Positions 1 to 10,159 of a DNA stretch of 31,660 nt are shown one piece after another (position 1 is the stretch's first letter; each line of letters starts with the position of its first letter). The translations under genes were made by a program, and so were the position numbers. The stretch comes from Stentor coeruleus (lineage: Eukaryota; Ciliophora; Heterotrichea; Heterotrichida; Stentoridae). The stretch spans positions 1-31,660 of the forward strand of contig MPUH01000856.1 of assembly GCA_001970955.1 (NCBI GenBank). Direction: 5' to 3'. The notes under the pieces are model-generated. The model did no database searches, was not told where the DNA came from, and worked only from the letters and a program-made list of their open reading frames with translations.

Positions 1-368
1 TTATTTTTTAAATTAAGCTAGTTTGATTATGAGTGACATAGATTTATTATGAGTTTTTTAATAAATATCAACCTACAAACCCACAACAATTTTTATAATA
101 CCAAATATCAAAAACCATAAAATCACTTCAAAAAAGCATTTTCATAAAATCTTAACATTATCTTCACAAAAAACACAAATTTTACCATCTAAAACACTCA
201 ACCCAAAAATAATTCTCTAACTCAATCAAAAAATTCTTATTTTTCATACAAAATCCCAATCATATCCTCACACAAAATAATAAAAAATTCTTATCATCTT
301 CAAAACCAAAAACCCAATCTTTAATATTTAAACAATTTTTCATTTACAACATAAAAATTATTCGATAA
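1..368 (+). promoter_or_regulatory. 5' flank of the TPR gene, nearly G-free
   Basis: No gene is visible here. Positions 1-60 contain ordinary G, but from about 61 to 360 the plus strand has about 66 C and only 1 G by hand count. This G-depleted, C/A/T-rich tract ends at the start codon at 369. Similar tracts precede the genes starting at 8288 and 10510, so it is probably the promoter and leader region. No TATA box or other named element is claimed. Confidence 0.45.
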
Positions 369-3300
369 ATGTTTCATAAGTCGCAACCAGCAATCAAAAA
401 TTACTCAAGCACTTTAAAATACAGCCGTATAGCAGTAAAATTATCATCAAAGAAAACTAGAACAGTTTCTAAATCCCCAAAAAGCACTAAAAAAAGGTTT
501 ACTCCAAGGATTAATAGCTCATTTACTATATGTGATGAGATTTATACTCCACAATGCAGACTTAGAAGTACGTCAGTGGATAGAAAACATAAGGCAATAA
601 GCTTTGATTACTCTGGAATGCGTAAAGGGCATAATACAATGCAAAGCTTTCAGAAATTCGATGAAAAAGTCCTTATGTTTATAAACATCGGAAGACAGGA
701 AATTCAAAAAGCCAAATACTTGGAAGCAGTAGCGAATTTCACTCAAGCACTAGAAATCGACCCTAAATGCTTAGATGCAATGTATAACAAAGGCCTTGCT
801 AATATGATTATGGGTTTATACAAAGAAGCGACTATTGATTTTTTGAATGTCCTCAGAGAAAATAATTTATATAACAAAGACGTTTACTTAAAACTTTCTA
901 TTTGTTTTCATAGTATGAAAGATCCAAATACAGCTCTTAGATACATATCTCAAGGTTTACATCGTTTTCCAAAATACTACGAAGGTTATTTGTTTAGAGG
1001 GCAGCTTTACAATGAGGTTAAATTATGGGAAAAGGCGATGAACGATTTTAAGAAAGTGTTAAATAGTAGTAAAAGCGAAGGAAATGCTTTACTTGGTATT
1101 GCTGAAAGCCTTGAAGGTATTGGGGATATAGAAACTGCTATAGAAATGCTTGATCAGGCTTCTTTGTGTCCTGAAATTTCTGTAATGACTTTACTGAAAA
1201 AAGCCATTTTGAAAGGAAAAATACATGATTTAACTTGTTTTGATGATTTTGACAAGTATTTGGAGGAAATGCCCACATGTGCGAAAGGTTTCTTCCATAA
1301 AGCAGAAATTTTATATGAAGAAAAACAGCTTGTTGAAGCTGCACTGTGCTATGAACAATGCATTAAGTATGATACAAATTATGAATTCACACCAAGGGCA
1401 ATTTTTCATTTAGGTGCAATAAAAATCAATGAGAAGGATTTTTATGGAGCTTTACATACATTCGAACGAGTTGGCAAACATGAGCTCAAAGACCAGAAAA
1501 CCCTTCAGCAATATGCTGAAGCTGTAATCAACCTTATGAAACGTAAATACAAAGAAGGTATCTCTACCTTTAACAAACTTCTCAAAAAACAAGAACCTGT
1601 AATGAAAGAATATATCGGCTATTGTTATATGTATCGAGGTTATGGATACAATGCCCTTAACTTACACGAAAAAGCTATTCACAGTTTTAAAAAAGCAAGT
1701 CTCTATACAAAACTCAATAAAGCATCTTTATATAACTTAGAACTTTCTTATGCCCTTTTATCCTTAACTAAAAACAATACCCCAGCATGTCTTACTCATT
1801 TAGAAAAATGCTTAAAAATCTTCCCTCGTAAAGCTGAACCACATATATACCATTCATCAATAATTTTCTTAGAATCCTTACCAAATCATGATATGGAAAA
1901 ACTTCAAGAATCTGAAAATTTATTAAATCTAGCTATGAAAATGAAAGATATCGATAGTGAGATGTTATTTTTTAGATCATGTATAAGATATTTAATGATG
2001 AATTATCCTGAAGCTTTAGAAGATATAAAAATGTCTATAGAAAAAGCTGAGGATAATATTGCTGAGCATTACGTGCTAAGAGGATTATGTTATGCCGCTG
2101 AGAAAATGTTTTCTGAAGCTGTACAGGATTTTACAATAGCTTTACAATTAAAAGAAAGTTTAGATTATATTCATTGGTATAGATCAAGAGCGGGTTATTT
2201 AATGGACGATACATCAATAGCTTTTAGTGATTTACAAAAATATATGATATTAAGACCATCAGATCCTGAAGTATATTTCCAAGCTTCAGTTTTACTTATA
2301 ATGGGTGGGTCATATGATGATGCATTAAAAGCTTTAAGTAATTCAATATCTATAAAACCATCAAATAAAGCTGCTTATATGAAAGCTAAATGTTATGTTA
2401 TAATGAATGAAATTTCTTCAGCAATTGAAGAACTAAAATATTTCAAAGACCAAAAAAATGGAGTCCAAACCGATGGGGAAATCTTAAAATTCCTCCAATC
2501 TGCAGATTATTACAGTTGGAAAAAAGAACAATTTTTATATGCTGTAGGAGAATGCACAAAATGGATTAAATCTGAAACTGGAGAAATATTTGAACTTAAG
2601 CATATATTATGGTTAAGAGGGGTTTATTATATGTATTCAGATAATTTTTCTGATGCTTTAGAAGATTTTCAAAAAGTTTTAGAGTTATTGCATAGTAAAG
2701 ATACAAGGACAATGTCTGCAGATGAAGCTTTGACTACTGAAGAAGAGAATTGTGAAGTACTTTATAATATAGCATTATGTCATACAGTAAATAAAAAAGC
2801 TCAATCATTGGCGATTTTAGCTGATCTTGCTGAGATACTTAATAGTAAACATAGAGGGCAAATGCTTTTGCTGTCAGGGATTATACATTTGTCACAAAAC
2901 AATTCTTTTAATGCTGAAAAGTTACTTAAAGAAGCGTTTCATTGTGACCCTGAGTCTGTAGCCCCATTTTTATCTAAGAAAACAACTACAATATTACCTT
3001 TGAACACTTTGAACCCATTTGCTTTGTTGTTTCCTCTTATAAGTTTGAATATGTCAATGGAACCTATAATACAAATAAGACCAGCAATATCTTTACCTAG
3101 ATCAACTTTACCTAATATTGAGTTTAATATAGAAAAAGAGGTTAAAGAATTTTTTACTATAGGGAAAATTACAGCAAGACCTGAAGCACCTTGGTTAAAT
3201 AGAGTTAGAGGATCGATTCAGTTTACAAGTACACTTGTTGATATTGAAGAACCATCACAGATTAGTGAAAGGGAACAACAAGATATTGAAAAAGAACCTG

Positions 3301-3473
3301 AGATTAGTAATGAGGTTATTAAAAGGGATATCAAATCAGCAATACCATTAAGACATTATTCGTCTTTTATAAAAAATCGTAAAGAGTCTGTTGTGGAAAG
3401 TGTGATTAAAGGAAACCAAGAACCAGAGTTTATTATGGAACAAATAAGGGATTTTTGTAATAAAGGCAATTAG
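369..3473 (+). CDS. Large tetratricopeptide-repeat (TPR) protein
   Basis: A 1034-residue single-exon reading frame ending in TAG. Residues 1 to about 95 are basic and rich in Ser, Lys and Thr, and look disordered. From about residue 100 to 880 the protein is a superhelix of degenerate TPR units; the first reads KYLEAVANFTQALEIDPKCL, with the expected small residues and the Pro-containing helix end, and many later units share an A-x-x-x-F/Y-x-x-A-L pattern. The last 150 residues are charged and non-repetitive. There is no catalytic domain, signal peptide or clear membrane segment. TPR arrays are protein-binding scaffolds; in ciliates many work in cilia, basal bodies or intraflagellar transport, but nothing here fixes which. 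The start is supported by the G-depleted leader that ends at it. It is the only gene of this type in the window. The TPR call is firm; the cellular role is unknown. Confidence 0.9.
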   Translation: MFHKSQPAIKNYSSTLKYSRIAVKLSSKKTRTVSKSPKSTKKRFTPRINSSFTICDEIYTPQCRLRSTSVDRKHKAISFDYSGMRKGHNTMQSFQKFDEKVLMFINIGRQEIQKAKYLEAVANFTQALEIDPKCLDAMYNKGLANMIMGLYKEATIDFLNVLRENNLYNKDVYLKLSICFHSMKDPNTALRYISQGLHRFPKYYEGYLFRGQLYNEVKLWEKAMNDFKKVLNSSKSEGNALLGIAESLEGIGDIETAIEMLDQASLCPEISVMTLLKKAILKGKIHDLTCFDDFDKYLEEMPTCAKGFFHKAEILYEEKQLVEAALCYEQCIKYDTNYEFTPRAIFHLGAIKINEKDFYGALHTFERVGKHELKDQKTLQQYAEAVINLMKRKYKEGISTFNKLLKKQEPVMKEYIGYCYMYRGYGYNALNLHEKAIHSFKKASLYTKLNKASLYNLELSYALLSLTKNNTPACLTHLEKCLKIFPRKAEPHIYHSSIIFLESLPNHDMEKLQESENLLNLAMKMKDIDSEMLFFRSCIRYLMMNYPEALEDIKMSIEKAEDNIAEHYVLRGLCYAAEKMFSEAVQDFTIALQLKESLDYIHWYRSRAGYLMDDTSIAFSDLQKYMILRPSDPEVYFQASVLLIMGGSYDDALKALSNSISIKPSNKAAYMKAKCYVIMNEISSAIEELKYFKDQKNGVQTDGEILKFLQSADYYSWKKEQFLYAVGECTKWIKSETGEIFELKHILWLRGVYYMYSDNFSDALEDFQKVLELLHSKDTRTMSADEALTTEEENCEVLYNIALCHTVNKKAQSLAILADLAEILNSKHRGQMLLLSGIIHLSQNNSFNAEKLLKEAFHCDPESVAPFLSKKTTTILPLNTLNPFALLFPLISLNMSMEPIIQIRPAISLPRSTLPNIEFNIEKEVKEFFTIGKITARPEAPWLNRVRGSIQFTSTLVDIEEPSQISEREQQDIEKEPEISNEVIKRDIKSAIPLRHYSSFIKNRKESVVESVIKGNQEPEFIMEQIRDFCNKGN

Positions 3474-4438
3474 GAGTAGTATGATTTTAATTGTAATGCA
3501 TAAGGATTGTGATAATTATAATGGAGCTTTGGACTTAGGGTGCTTTACATGCAGTGATATTATTTTTATGTATACGCAGTTTATGAGTATTTATATAAGA
3601 ATTTTTCATATCAAAACATTTAAATTTGATAAGCCGGATATTAAACTTGTATGGAAAAGTTTTTTTGAAGTCTTACTTCAAGGCATATAATATTTTTACA
3701 ACCATTTTCTATTAGATTGAGATAATTTTTGTATTAAGAATTTACAAATCTAAATTCAGAAAGTGCATAAATAGTACTCTTAAAGGCTTCAATGTTGAAT
3801 ATATAAATTGATTATATTAAAAATTTCCTTTAATAGATTTTCTTTATAATCGGCTTTAATATCTCGCTTTTATTATTTGACTCCAAATTCATATTTACTA
3901 TACTTTAGTTGAAGAATGATGATTGCAAAACTTATTTGATTTAATACCTTTACTACAAATAATTGTATATAAGTTTAGATTCCCAAGGTTTTCTTATATA
4001 AAATAGAACTTTTATAAATGCTATTACCTATAAAATATTTAAGAATTGTAAGAACACTTAAAATTTAATCTTTATTATGTAAATTTATTATATGAGTCAA
4101 TATGGGTTTGAGTGAATTCTTACTATAATGGTTACATTTTTCATTATAAACTTATATATTTAGCTATAGGTATTGTGCTATTAGTAAGCAAAAATTAAAT
4201 CTTTATCATAATTTCTTCAGCGAATCTATATAAGATTTTTTAATTTTTTGCAAACCCCAAAGCTCTGTATAATGATATAAAAGCATATAAAAAATCTAAA
4301 TAACATTAAATAACCTGAAATCAATTTTTCTTATCTTAGTGCACAAGAATTAACTTTAATCATAGTTTATCTAAGTTTTTTTAATATATAATTTTAGTAA
4401 ATGTTTGATTAATCTAAATAAATCTATTCTTGTATCTC
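3474..4438. other. Intergenic, no convincing gene
   Basis: AT-rich sequence with many stops in all frames. A 69-codon open stretch (3481-3690, plus) begins 8 bases after the TPR stop, but it has no recognisable domain, and I treat it as chance. No tRNA-like or repeat structure was seen. Confidence 0.5.
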
Positions 4439-4693
4439 CTAGTTTCTCTTTCTCTTATTCAATTTTATAAGTAGCTTAAGCAAATGCTTACTTTTATGCT
4501 TTTCAAGCGCTTTTTGAGTTGCATAATTTTTTATACACTTTTGGCATGTGTAAATTCTTGATCTAGTTATTATTTCTGTAGGACCTTGATAGGGTGCTGA
4601 TGATTGGCAAACAGAAATGACGATAGTATTACTAGGGGATAATCCAAAAAAATCGAATGGATTATTCATAGGTGATATTATTTGTTGTTTCAT
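4439..4693 (-). CDS. Small single C2H2 zinc-finger protein
   Basis: An 84-residue reading frame on the minus strand. Residues 48-70 form a textbook C2H2 finger: Cys50 and Cys53, then 12 residues, then His66 and His70, with the expected aromatic and Leu core positions (Y-x-C-x2-C-x3-Y-x5-L-x2-H-x3-H). It is followed by a Lys/Arg-rich tail ending KLNKRKRN, which could be a nuclear-localisation or nucleic-acid-contacting tail. The N-terminal half contains a short hydrophobic and Ser/Pro stretch without known motifs. Single-finger proteins may bind DNA, RNA or protein, so transcription-factor function is not established. The exact spacing of all four zinc ligands argues that the frame is real despite its small size. 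I found no extra exon, but 15-nt introns elsewhere in the window mean an upstream extension cannot be excluded. Confidence 0.65.
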   Translation of the reverse strand: MKQQIISPMNNPFDFFGLSPSNTIVISVCQSSAPYQGPTEIITRSRIYTCQKCIKNYATQKALEKHKSKHLLKLLIKLNKRKRN

Positions 4694-5437
4694 TTTATAA
4701 AAGCCATTAATAAATTGGGTCCTTCTAAGATTATATTACAAATATTCTATAGAGAGAAAATTAATTGGAATTACGAGTATTTTATAAAAATAGTATGTGT
4801 TGATATTTAGTTTCGAAAGAACTTTTTTTATTAGATTTATTCCTTTTGTAGCTTGAAATATGAATTTTTATNTTGATTGAGATTATAATAGTGTAATATA
4901 TCAGTTATGAGGATTTAATTATTCGTATAATAAGATTGTTATAATAAAATTTTAAAATCAAAAACGAAAACTAAAAAAAGCAGAATCTAAAATATTGAAA
5001 ATATTTTTTATAAATCTTAAGAGTTCAAGTGCAAATTGTATGTAAAAGTTAAAGAATATTCGTACTTGAAGCAAGAATTTTTTACTAATGGGAAATTATA
5101 ATAGATCTAGGTTTTATATACTAAATATGCTCACTAAGAGTAGATGCAAACATAAGCTTCATGCACCTGAGATATCAAATTGAAGATATTTATAGAATTT
5201 AAACTTCTAATCAAATCGAAACCATAAAAACTTGATTTTTCTAAAAAGTTCTCAAATTCCTCATACAATTATTATAAGAAACTTAATTCTAAATTATCAT
5301 CTGAATTTTTATTCTATATTAAAAATGCTAAATTCTAATATTAATGAGATACAAACATAATGCATAAAAGTTATTATTCATTATCATTATTATAAACTAA
5401 GCAAAAAATATAATTCTTGCAATATGCAAACACTTCA
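4694..5437. other. Intergenic with a scaffold join
   Basis: No gene recognised. The single N at 4872 marks an assembly join of unknown true length; I see no duplicated flanks there, unlike at the other joins. The rest is AT-rich and closed in all frames. Confidence 0.5.
4872..4872. other. Scaffold join (single N)
   Basis: One undetermined base in intergenic sequence. Unlike the joins at 5812, 15093 and 28527, the flanks are not visibly repeated, so the missing length cannot be inferred. Confidence 0.8.
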
Positions 5438-5539
5438 TTAAACCTTTAATTTATTTCTAATCATGCGTTTTTTTTTCTTTGCTTTCTTTCCCGCCTCCTT
5501 TTTACACCTCTTCAATCTTGATTTTCTCTTATCTCCCAT
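5438..5539 (-). CDS. Possible 33-residue highly basic peptide
   Basis: A short minus-strand reading frame, ATG at 5539 and TAA at 5438. About half the residues are Lys or Arg; the core includes KEAGKKAKKKKRMIRNKLKV. Local base composition is richer in G and C than the surrounding intergenic DNA, including a GGAGGCGGGAA stretch, which made it stand out. It is not the ribosomal protein L41 sequence as I recall it. It could be a real microprotein, the last exon of a longer gene, or a purine-rich noncoding element that happens to stay open. The evidence is weak. Confidence 0.25.
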   Translation of the reverse strand: MGDKRKSRLKRCKKEAGKKAKKKKRMIRNKLKV

Positions 5540-6089
5540 TCTTTCATTTTTGTTAAGAAGAATAAGATTCTGTATCCATAAGTAATGAGTTTTAATTTAT
5601 AGTTATATTAGATTATAATTTCCTATTAAGTTATCAACCTCACTAATAAAATCTCCTTTAATTATAAACTTTATAAAAAAATAGTAAGTTCTAAAAACTA
5701 ACACTTTAGAATTATAGTTAAAATTCACTTATTTTAGCATGTTAGCCTAGTATTCCGTTTTAAAAAATCGTTTAACAAATTTCCGACATAAACATTCCTC
5801 ATTTTTATATTNTAGCCTAGTATTCCGTTTTAAAAAATCGTTTAACAAATTTCCGACATAAACATTCCTCATTTTTATATTACTAGATTAAGCCATTTGT
5901 TTAACCTCTTTTTATACAAGATAACAAAATTCTATTTCCTCAAATTTTCAGCCTTAAAAACTAAATTTATGACATAAATCTAATCATTAGCTTTAAAAAA
6001 TTGCATTTTATTGCAGAAGTGCTACGTCCTTTTAAAATATGTTTCATTGCTATACATGGATTTTAAATATAGCATATAAACTATAATCA
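5540..6089. other. Intergenic upstream of channel 1, with a scaffold join
   Basis: Contains the 69-bp artefactual duplication around the N at 5812. No gene was recognised. The final part, 5882-6089, should contain the promoter of the channel gene at 6090, but its G depletion is weaker than before the other plus-strand genes. Confidence 0.5.
5743..5881. repeat. 69-bp direct duplication across a single N (assembly artefact)
   Basis: Bases 5743-5811 and 5813-5881 are identical 69-mers separated only by the N at 5812. This is what an unmerged overlap between two contig ends looks like. The real locus most likely has one copy. Confidence 0.85.
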
Positions 6090-7973
6090 ATGCATCTATG
6101 GAAAAGATATAGAATTCAAAACCATCCTAAACTTGAAAAACCAATGGGAAAATCTTCAATAACATGTGAAAGCAAGAACTTACTTGAATACAACTCATAT
6201 TATAAAGAGCTCTGGCAAAGATCTTATAGAAAAATAAGAACAAGTCTTAGGATTCAAAAACTATTTTTAGTCAAAGATAAACTGCAAAACCCTTATGCAT
6301 TTGCAAATCTTCAATCAAACTTTGGTCTTCTTGATGAATTGAAACGTGCAAATACAACTCCAGCTAAAGAAAAATTTCCTATTTTTGTTGTAAATCCCCA
6401 AGGAAAATTTTACCTTTTATGGTTAACTATAATGTCACTATTACTTTTATATTTAGCTATAGTAGATCCTTTTTTTTCGATTTTCTCTGAGAATTCTGAT
6501 ACATATTATACTGATTTATTAGTCGATTTAGTTTTTATATTCGACTTTGGAATAACATTATGTCTTGCATACTATAGTGATGATGGAAATCTGGAAAAAA
6601 GCAACTTGAAAATCTTCTTAAATTATTTTAAAGGCTTGATGCTTGTTGATTTAGCAACTTCGATACCTTTTGGACTTATTAGTGCAAGTCAGGGTGGTAA
6701 AAGTTCTGCTAATAGTCTGATTAAACTTTTAAGACTGAGAAATGTGCCAAAACTTGTAAGGTTAACAAGGTTGCTTAAAATGCTCAAACAATTTTTGCTG
6801 ATTGAAGATATAGACTATTTTTTAAGTACCCATCACAAGATGATCCGTTTTGCAAAAGTGATTTTTATAGTTTTTTTATGTATACATATTATCTCATGCA
6901 TATTTTATCTATGTGCTAAACTTGAAGAATTCGGCCCAGAGACTTGGATTACAAGATATGAAATGAACGATTATTCTATAGCAGAAAAGTATCAAACTTC
7001 AGTTTATTGGGCTATAACAACTCTTGCGACTATTGGATATGGAGATATTGTCCCAAAGACATGGAGTGAAAAAATATGTGCAATGCTTTGGATGACTACA
7101 GGAGTTTATATAATCTCATATTCTGTAGGAAGTTTAACATCATTTTATAGTGAACTTAGTGTTAGAGAAAGTCTTTTACATAAAAGAATTTTATTAGCTG
7201 AAGATTTTACTAAAAAAGTGACTATATCAAAAAAATTAGGTTATCAGCTAAAAAGAGCTGTAAAAAATATTGTTTTTAAAGCACCTAAAGCTCAACTTGA
7301 TAAATTTTTTAGAGGGATACCTATGGTATTAAAATATGAAGTTGCTATGAATATATATAGTGGGGCTATACAGAGGATCCCATATTTTACATCAAAGGAT
7401 AAAGCTTTTGTTTCATCAGTTGCTTTGAATCTGGAACAGGTTTGTTTTTCTGCAGATCAAGTAGTGTGGGATGAAAAGGAGTCATCAGATTGCATTTATT
7501 TTATTTTTGAAGGAAGGGTTAAGTATTTTTATCAAGGACTATTGTTTAACATAATCCAAGATGGGCAATACTTTGGGGACATTGAAGTAATTTACGGCAT
7601 AGAAAGAAAATTCAAAACAGTCTGCAGCCAGGTTTCAAAAACCTTAAAAATGAGTCAAGAAATGATTAACCATATAAAAGAACTTTTCCCTAAAGTATGG
7701 AAAGAAATGAAAATCAATTGTAAAAAACGTTTGCGTAACCTTGTACAACAATTAGCTGAAATGACTGTAATAAAAAAAATTGTTGGTAATGGAGCTTCCT
7801 TTACTGCCTCTCATAGTGAAGTCCGCCTTCTTGCCCAAAACGAATATTTAAAATTTTATAAGAATATTAAAATTTCACACAAAGAGATGGATTTATTAAA
7901 ATTAAAGGGCCAACTTACAGAAACTAAAAATTGTATTCAGAGATTATCTAAAATAATTGAACAATTGCTTTAA
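6090..7973 (+). CDS. Six-TM K+ channel with a cyclic-nucleotide-binding-like domain (copy 1)
   Basis: A 627-residue protein with the layout of the CNG/HCN/EAG superfamily, expected in the plasma or ciliary membrane. S1 about 106-126, S2 141-162, S3 178-198; S4 209-232 carries regularly spaced Arg/Lys (RLRNVPKLVRLTRLLK), so voltage sensing is likely. S5 253-276; the pore loop 303-323 contains TTLATIGYGD with the GYG potassium selectivity filter; S6 329-354. A C-linker follows, then a CNBD-like fold at about 440-535 (FEGRVKYF, GQYFGDIEV). In the ligand pocket the usual Gly-Glu is Gly-Asp, and the Arg-Thr/Ala pair is Arg-Lys (ERKFKTV), so cyclic-nucleotide binding is doubtful. It is followed after 314 bp by a same-strand paralogue. 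Potassium selectivity is well supported; ligand and gating polarity are not. Confidence 0.92.
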   Translation: MHLWKRYRIQNHPKLEKPMGKSSITCESKNLLEYNSYYKELWQRSYRKIRTSLRIQKLFLVKDKLQNPYAFANLQSNFGLLDELKRANTTPAKEKFPIFVVNPQGKFYLLWLTIMSLLLLYLAIVDPFFSIFSENSDTYYTDLLVDLVFIFDFGITLCLAYYSDDGNLEKSNLKIFLNYFKGLMLVDLATSIPFGLISASQGGKSSANSLIKLLRLRNVPKLVRLTRLLKMLKQFLLIEDIDYFLSTHHKMIRFAKVIFIVFLCIHIISCIFYLCAKLEEFGPETWITRYEMNDYSIAEKYQTSVYWAITTLATIGYGDIVPKTWSEKICAMLWMTTGVYIISYSVGSLTSFYSELSVRESLLHKRILLAEDFTKKVTISKKLGYQLKRAVKNIVFKAPKAQLDKFFRGIPMVLKYEVAMNIYSGAIQRIPYFTSKDKAFVSSVALNLEQVCFSADQVVWDEKESSDCIYFIFEGRVKYFYQGLLFNIIQDGQYFGDIEVIYGIERKFKTVCSQVSKTLKMSQEMINHIKELFPKVWKEMKINCKKRLRNLVQQLAEMTVIKKIVGNGASFTASHSEVRLLAQNEYLKFYKNIKISHKEMDLLKLKGQLTETKNCIQRLSKIIEQLL

Positions 7974-8287
7974 CAAGCCAAATAAACAAAAATCCCACTA
8001 TTCATTAAATTATATTAAAAATAAACTAACAGCATGAATTCAATCAAATAGAATTACTAAAAATACCAAATCATACATATAAAAATTTTAAAAAGTAATT
8101 CTGCATAAAAAAAACTACAATTAAAGCCCAACCAACATAAATTTTACCACATAATTTTCCTCAAAAAAAAAAAAGTCATCACAATTGCATCAAAAATCTA
8201 ACACCTAATTCTATCATAAACATCAACAACAAAAAATCATTCAATCATAAATTCCATTAATATAATAAATCTCTAAACTACTCAAAT
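7974..8287 (+). promoter_or_regulatory. 5' flank of channel copy 2, strongly G-depleted
   Basis: Between the two channel genes. Plus-strand counts for 7981-8280 are about 55 C to 8 G, with poly-A runs. No gene fits. It presumably holds the end of channel 1 and the promoter and leader of channel 2. Confidence 0.4.
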
Positions 8288-10159
8288 ATGAATAAGCGAT
8301 CAAATACCATAAGAAACACTAATGAATTCTCATTCTATAACGAGACTCAAATCGAAACAATCGGCAATAAGCCAGACGAAAACCCTATAAAAAACTCATA
8401 CAAAGAAGTTTGGCTTCGAGCATTAAAAAAAATCAAACTAAACCGAAGAATCCATCATTTTACCTCATTGAAAAAACACAATCCTTTTGCTGTTACAGAT
8501 GAACTAATAGAAACAATATGCCAAAACTCAGAATTATATAATCCTCATACCGAAATTTTATCAAAATGTGTTATACACCCACATGGGTATTTCTATTTAC
8601 TTTGGACACTTCTTATAAGCATTTGTTTGTTTTATTTAGCTACATATGGAACATATTATATAGCATTTTGGGAATACAATCAAGATTCTGTTCAAATGCG
8701 TATAGAAATTATTATTGATATTATTTTTATATTGGATTTGTTTTTAACTATGAATTTAGCTTATTATGATAAAAATAACTATTTTGTTGCAAAAAAGTGG
8801 AAAATATTATTGAATAGCTTTTTTGGATGGGAAATTTTGGATTTAGTATCAGCAGTGCCTTTTGGGATTATAATGCTTTTTGGAAGTTATGAAAGGATAC
8901 CTAAAATTGTGTTTTTTAGGTATATGCCAAAGCTTTTAAGGCTTATGAAAACGATTAAGAAGCTTAGGAATTTTTTGTTTATAAGGAAAATTGATTACTT
9001 TGTTATAATATATGGGAAAACTATTCATACAATTAGAATTTTTTTTATATTGTCGTTGTTCATACACCTTGTGTCTTGTTTTTTTTATATCTCAGCGAAG
9101 TTTGATGATTTTGATATTGATACTTGGGTATCACGTAATCATTTAAATAATGCTACCCCTTCTGAAAGGTATCTGGCTAGTGTTTATTGGGCTATAACTA
9201 CGCTTGCTACTATTGGCTATGGGGATATTGTACCGTTTACAACTACTGAAAAAATAATAGCGATACTTTGGATGATTATGGGTGTTTATGTTGTGTCATT
9301 TTCAATCGGTCAATTTACTATACTATACTCTTCACAAAGTATTAGAGATTCTCTTGTAAACCAAATGCTAATAATTGTTGAAGACTATTCAAAATCAACA
9401 TTTATTTCTAGTACAGTTAAAAAAAGACTTAAATTATGTGTCCATAATTTAAGCATAATAAATAGAACATGTAAAATCGAAAAAATCCTTAAAGATATCC
9501 CTAGTGACCTCAAATATGAAATAGCTGCTAATATTCATAATCAAGCTATGCTAAAAATCCCATTTTTTACAATTAAAGATAAGAAATTTATAAGTACTTT
9601 AGCTTTTATGCTTGATTATGTTGTTGTAAGTGCCCAAAAAAACCTATGGACTAAAAATGAATTTGCTGATGGGATTTTTTTTATTATAGAAGGCCGGGTT
9701 AAATATATTCACGACGAACTTTTATTTTTTGTGTATAACGAAGGACAATATTTTGGTGATATAGAGATTTTTTTGAAACAAGAAAGAAAATTCTCTGCAT
9801 ATTCTTGCAATGCCTGCAAATTGTTTAAAATTACTAAACACTGTCTTCATATGATAAAAAAAATTTTCTCAGACTTTTATAATGAAATCAAGACAGCTGT
9901 AGAAAAAAGATGTAAGAACCTTATCATAAACCTTGCGGAAATGATTGTAGTAAATTTATATTATAAAGGTGAAATCTTAAAAATGTCACATGAATATATT
10001 GAAGAAACAGCTTCAGAACTTTATCAGAATATTTTTGGTAAGCATAAGCACAAATCAAATGAAGAAATTTTAAATGTTTTTCGTGATAAACTAGAAGTTA
10101 CACAGCATGCACTTGATTCAGCTATTGATATGCTGAAAATAGTTAAAATAAATATATAA
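8288..10159 (+). CDS. Six-TM K+ channel with a cyclic-nucleotide-binding-like domain (copy 2)
   Basis: A 623-residue tandem paralogue of the preceding channel, with the same domain order. The N-terminal KEVWLRALKKIKLNRRI matches KELWQRSYRKIRTSLRI of copy 1. S1 starts near residue 101; S2-S3 fall at about 138-195; S4 about 204-231 contains FFRYMPKLLRLMKTIKKLR; S5 248-271. The pore segment SVYWAITTLATIGYGDIVP is identical to copy 1. S6 (about 322-347) is followed by the C-linker and a CNBD-like region containing EGRVKYIHDELLFFV and GQYFGDIEIF. The phosphate-binding Arg position is kept (QERKFSAY) but its neighbours are atypical, as in copy 1. Conservation of the pore with divergence of the N- and C-termini suggests both genes are functional, possibly as hetero-oligomer partners in a tetramer. 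The duplication is seen; subunit pairing is inference. Confidence 0.92.
   Translation: MNKRSNTIRNTNEFSFYNETQIETIGNKPDENPIKNSYKEVWLRALKKIKLNRRIHHFTSLKKHNPFAVTDELIETICQNSELYNPHTEILSKCVIHPHGYFYLLWTLLISICLFYLATYGTYYIAFWEYNQDSVQMRIEIIIDIIFILDLFLTMNLAYYDKNNYFVAKKWKILLNSFFGWEILDLVSAVPFGIIMLFGSYERIPKIVFFRYMPKLLRLMKTIKKLRNFLFIRKIDYFVIIYGKTIHTIRIFFILSLFIHLVSCFFYISAKFDDFDIDTWVSRNHLNNATPSERYLASVYWAITTLATIGYGDIVPFTTTEKIIAILWMIMGVYVVSFSIGQFTILYSSQSIRDSLVNQMLIIVEDYSKSTFISSTVKKRLKLCVHNLSIINRTCKIEKILKDIPSDLKYEIAANIHNQAMLKIPFFTIKDKKFISTLAFMLDYVVVSAQKNLWTKNEFADGIFFIIEGRVKYIHDELLFFVYNEGQYFGDIEIFLKQERKFSAYSCNACKLFKITKHCLHMIKKIFSDFYNEIKTAVEKRCKNLIINLAEMIVVNLYYKGEILKMSHEYIEETASELYQNIFGKHKHKSNEEILNVFRDKLEVTQHALDSAIDMLKIVKINI

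Noticed and set aside
3481-3690. 69-codon frame just after the TPR gene
   Set aside because: No domain, composition like the surrounding intergenic DNA, and no leader of its own.
5743-5881. Genuine 69-bp tandem duplication
   Set aside because: The copies are identical and separated by exactly one N, as at 15093, where the frame proves an assembly overlap.
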